NCBI GenBank assembly: GCA_963837345.1
Contig: CAWIMX010000001.1
Location: 3,658,001-3,722,000 of the forward strand
Direction: 5' to 3'
Source: CAWIMX01 sp963837345
GTDB lineage: Bacteria; Acidobacteriota; Vicinamibacteria; Vicinamibacterales; CAVVIG01
DNA: 64,000 bases
Below are positions 61,858 through 64,000 of this stretch, piece by piece (position 1 is the first letter of the stretch; every line of letters begins with the position of its first letter). A program made the translations under genes and the position numbers. Under the pieces are notes generated by a model. The model saw only the letters and a program-made list of their open reading frames with translations. It made no database searches and was not told the DNA's origin.

Positions 61858-63300
61858 TCATGCCGCCGCGGACGCGCTCGATGGCAGCAGGATCGTGAAG
61901 ACAGTCGAGACCCCGGGATGGCTCGTCACCGAGATGGTGCCACCGTGACGCTCGACGATCGCCTTGACGATCGAGAGACCCAGCCCGCTGCCCTCGGCGC
62001 CGCTGCCGGCCCGCGCGGGGTCGACCTTGTAGAACCGATCGAAAACGAACGGCAGGTGCTCGCGGGGGATGCCTCGGCCGGTGTCCCGCACCGACAACGC
62101 CATGCACGTCTCGCTCAGATCGGCGCGAATTTCGATCTCGCCCCCCGCGGGAGTGTGCCTCAAGGCATTGGCCGCAAGGTTCTGGAGAGCCTGTTCGAGC
62201 CGCAGTGCGTCGCCGTAGAGGATTTCTGCACCGGCGCCCAGTGACAGGCTCATCTTGACGCCTTTGCGCCTGGCGTTGTGCTCGTGGCGAGCAGCGACGC
62301 GGCCGAACAGGTTCTCAACTGAGACATCCTGGCAGCGGAGCGAGTCGCCGGCGGCGTCAAGCCGCGCCAGGTCGAGCAGATCGCCGACGAGCTGCTCCAG
62401 ACGCTGAGTCTCATCGGCGATCACCTCGAGACAATGGGCGGCCTCGGGAACGCGGGCGAGATCGGTCATCGCCAGCACTTCGCGGTAGGCTCGGACGGCG
62501 GTGAGCGGCGTCATGAGCTCGTGCGACACGTCGGCGAGCAGGAGACGCCGGGCGCGATCAGAGGCTTTCAGCTGCTGGTCGCGAGCCCCGAGATCACTCG
62601 CCATCCGGTTGAACGCCCGCGCGAGAGTCGTCAATTCGTCGGCGCCGCGTTCCTGGGCGCGGGCATCGAACTCTCCGGCCCCGCACCGTCGCGCCGTCCG
62701 CTCGAGGTCGGCCAGCCGCAGCCGCACGTCGTGAAAGATGAACCGCGCCGCCAGTCCGGTGCCGCCGAGCAGCAACGCAGCCGACAGCAGCGCCATCTTC
62801 CACCCGAGCAGCTCTTTCCACGATTGGCGGGTGACCACCCCCACGCCACCGGCAAGCCGCCCATCTGCCATGATGGGCGCCACCTGCAGAGGCCCGGTCA
62901 GCCAGCTCTCGGGCAAAGAGGTGCGGGGTCGCTCCAGGTAGTACTCCGACGCACCGCTGATCAAGGCGTCGGCAGGGCGCAGGGGCCCGCGCAGGATGGC
63001 GCGGCCGTCGTTGGCCATGACAATGAAGAGAGAGGCGAGCGGTGTGGGGTACTCGCGATCGACGTATCGCTGGACGTCGAGCGACGGGTTCGCCGCGAGC
63101 GCCTGACCGAGGTCTGCCGCCACCTCGTGCGTGAACGCCCGCAGCGCACGGTCGTCAGGTTCTCTCCGAAGCCACACCACCACCGCCGCGACCTGGACGA
63201 CGAGCACGCCGGCCAGGCATGCACTGAGCCCCAGCACCATCTTCCAGTACAGGCTTCGCCGCCAGATGCGGACTCTACGCACTGGCGAACTTGTAGCCAT
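61858..63300 (-). CDS. sensor histidine kinase
   Basis: 480-residue membrane kinase. Two transmembrane helices (about residues 21-44 and 168-190) frame a periplasmic domain of about 120 residues. A HAMP linker (191-243) and HisKA with phospho-accepting His260 (LADVSHELMTPLTAVRAYRE) follow, then HATPase_c with N box (LQNLAANALRHTPAGG), G1 (VRDTGRGIP) and G2 (GSGLGLSIVKAIVERHGG). Its start overlaps the response-regulator gene by 26 bp. The signal is unknown. It is immediately upstream of the oxidative cluster on the same strand. Confidence 0.93.
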   Translation of the reverse strand: MATSSPVRRVRIWRRSLYWKMVLGLSACLAGVLVVQVAAVVVWLRREPDDRALRAFTHEVAADLGQALAANPSLDVQRYVDREYPTPLASLFIVMANDGRAILRGPLRPADALISGASEYYLERPRTSLPESWLTGPLQVAPIMADGRLAGGVGVVTRQSWKELLGWKMALLSAALLLGGTGLAARFIFHDVRLRLADLERTARRCGAGEFDARAQERGADELTTLARAFNRMASDLGARDQQLKASDRARRLLLADVSHELMTPLTAVRAYREVLAMTDLARVPEAAHCLEVIADETQRLEQLVGDLLDLARLDAAGDSLRCQDVSVENLFGRVAARHEHNARRKGVKMSLSLGAGAEILYGDALRLEQALQNLAANALRHTPAGGEIEIRADLSETCMALSVRDTGRGIPREHLPFVFDRFYKVDPARAGSGAEGSGLGLSIVKAIVERHGGTISVTSHPGVSTVFTILLPSSASAAA

Positions 63301-63970
63301 AGCCCCAGACCGTGAGAATGAGCGCCGGCGAGGCAGGATCCGCTTCGATCTTGCTCCGCAGGTGCCGCACCAGCGTGTCGACGCTGCGTTCGGTCACGAA
63401 TGCCTCCCCGTGCCAGACCAGCGCCAGCAGCTGCTGTCGCGTGAACAGCACACCGGCGTGCGACGCGAGTTGAAACAGCAGCTCGAACTCGTGTGGCGTC
63501 AGCGACACTGGCGTCTGGCGGACGCATACCGTGTGTTTCAAGGGATCGAGCTCCACGCCGTTGACCGCGAGAGGCCCCCGGGGCGGCGGCGCGGCGGCGT
63601 GGTGCGGCCGCCCGACGCGCCGCGTCAGCGCGGCCACCCTCGCGGTCAGCTCGTGGATCCCAAAAGGCTTGGTGACGTAGTCGTCGGCGCCACCGTCGAA
63701 TCCCTCCACCTTGTCCGATTCGGCGCGGCGGGCCGTGAGAATGAGAATCGGCACATCGCGGTTGACGCCCTCCCGCCGGACGGTACGGCAGATGGTCAGG
63801 CCGTCGATGCCGGGGAGCATCAAGTCGAGCACCACGAGGTCGAACGACTCGGCGAGCAGCCGCTGCAGGCCATCACGTCCGTCGGCGACGCCGTGGCTCT
63901 CGTAGCCGGCGCATTCGAGCTGGCGGCACACCAGCTCCCGAATGCGCTGCTCATCCTCGACAACGAGCAC
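63275..63970 (-). CDS. OmpR-family response regulator (start may lie beyond window)
   Basis: DNA-binding response regulator paired with the kinase. Receiver domain with acidic pocket VVEDE, phospho-acceptor Asp49 (FDLVVLDLMLPGIDG) and Lys in YVTKPFGIHEL; C-terminal winged helix (SLTPHEFELLFQLASH; SVDTLVRHLRSKIE; VWGYGYKFA). The GTG at 63970 is the first start inside the window (231 residues), but the frame stays open to the right edge (codons PASPVESRRR precede it), so the true start may be off-window. Confidence 0.92.
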   Translation of the reverse strand: MLVVEDEQRIRELVCRQLECAGYESHGVADGRDGLQRLLAESFDLVVLDLMLPGIDGLTICRTVRREGVNRDVPILILTARRAESDKVEGFDGGADDYVTKPFGIHELTARVAALTRRVGRPHHAAAPPPRGPLAVNGVELDPLKHTVCVRQTPVSLTPHEFELLFQLASHAGVLFTRQQLLALVWHGEAFVTERSVDTLVRHLRSKIEADPASPALILTVWGYGYKFASA

Positions 63971-64000
63971 GCGGCGGCGGGATTCGACGGGCGAGGCCGG

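Noticed and set aside
1..64000. tRNA, rRNA, CRISPR arrays, insertion sequences, prophage genes
   Set aside because: Looked for T-loop patterns, repeated spacers, transposase motifs and terminal inverted repeats; none found that I can support.

Overview
The window is about 64 kb of GC-rich bacterial chromosome that is almost fully coding. I see no insertion sequences, CRISPR arrays, rRNA or tRNA genes. The gene set fits a free-living, non-sporulating Gram-negative bacterium: a BamD lipoprotein, two zinc-finger anti-sigma/ECF pairs, an RNase J, a SpoIVB-type S55 protease, and PQQ/cytochrome c periplasmic enzymes. My best guess is an acidobacterium, perhaps Vicinamibacteria-like. That is inference from gene content and base composition, not from a marker gene.

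Layout. 1-1950 (minus): sugar-nucleotide genes (phosphohexomutase, nucleotidyltransferase). 1973-2551 (plus): pgsA. 2574-10251 (minus): a tight chain aroC-def-fmt-rsmB-PASTA-rpe-thioesterase-epimerase-bamD, mostly joined by 4-base stop/start overlaps. 10334-15231 (plus): a very large sigma-54 activator coupled to two peptide-type ABC permeases. 15223-16596 (minus): a TPR protein. 16621-18157 (plus): an ECF sigma factor and its anti-sigma factor. 18177-22349 (minus): a secreted beta-propeller protein and an S55 protease.

22384-34514 (plus) is the central feature: one aromatic amino acid supra-operon, aroDE-trpE-G-D-C-F-B-A-chorismate mutase-DAHP synthase-tyrA, followed by a thiolase and a JAMM protease. 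A leader peptide with three Trp codons and one Tyr codon (WRWYW) precedes it, followed by a textbook attenuator. The attenuator terminator also contains the ribosome binding site of the first structural gene. Five genes of this unit (aroDE, trpG, trpD, trpC, JAMM), plus a nearby amidase gene, carry single-base frameshifts. These are most likely local consensus errors.

34492-44344 carries pepA, a cell-wall amidase, ftsK, RNase J, rsmA, nth and a DUF3467 protein. At 44402-46040 lexA and a PfkB kinase are divergent; lexA has a strong promoter with a palindrome centred on its -35 box. 46094-48607 is a second ECF/anti-sigma unit whose promoter matches the first one, followed by two small exported proteins. 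48604-55873 is recG-rsmD-coaD-aminotransferase-rho-CDGSH-MFS.

56210-56434 is a short SelW-like selenoprotein gene with an in-frame TGA (CxxU) and a SECIS-like hairpin. 56441-61648 (minus) is an oxidative cluster: a PQQ dehydrogenase with a C-terminal cytochrome c, a cytochrome P450, an NHL-repeat lipoprotein and an ABM-like small protein. 61858 to the end (minus) is a response regulator/histidine kinase pair.
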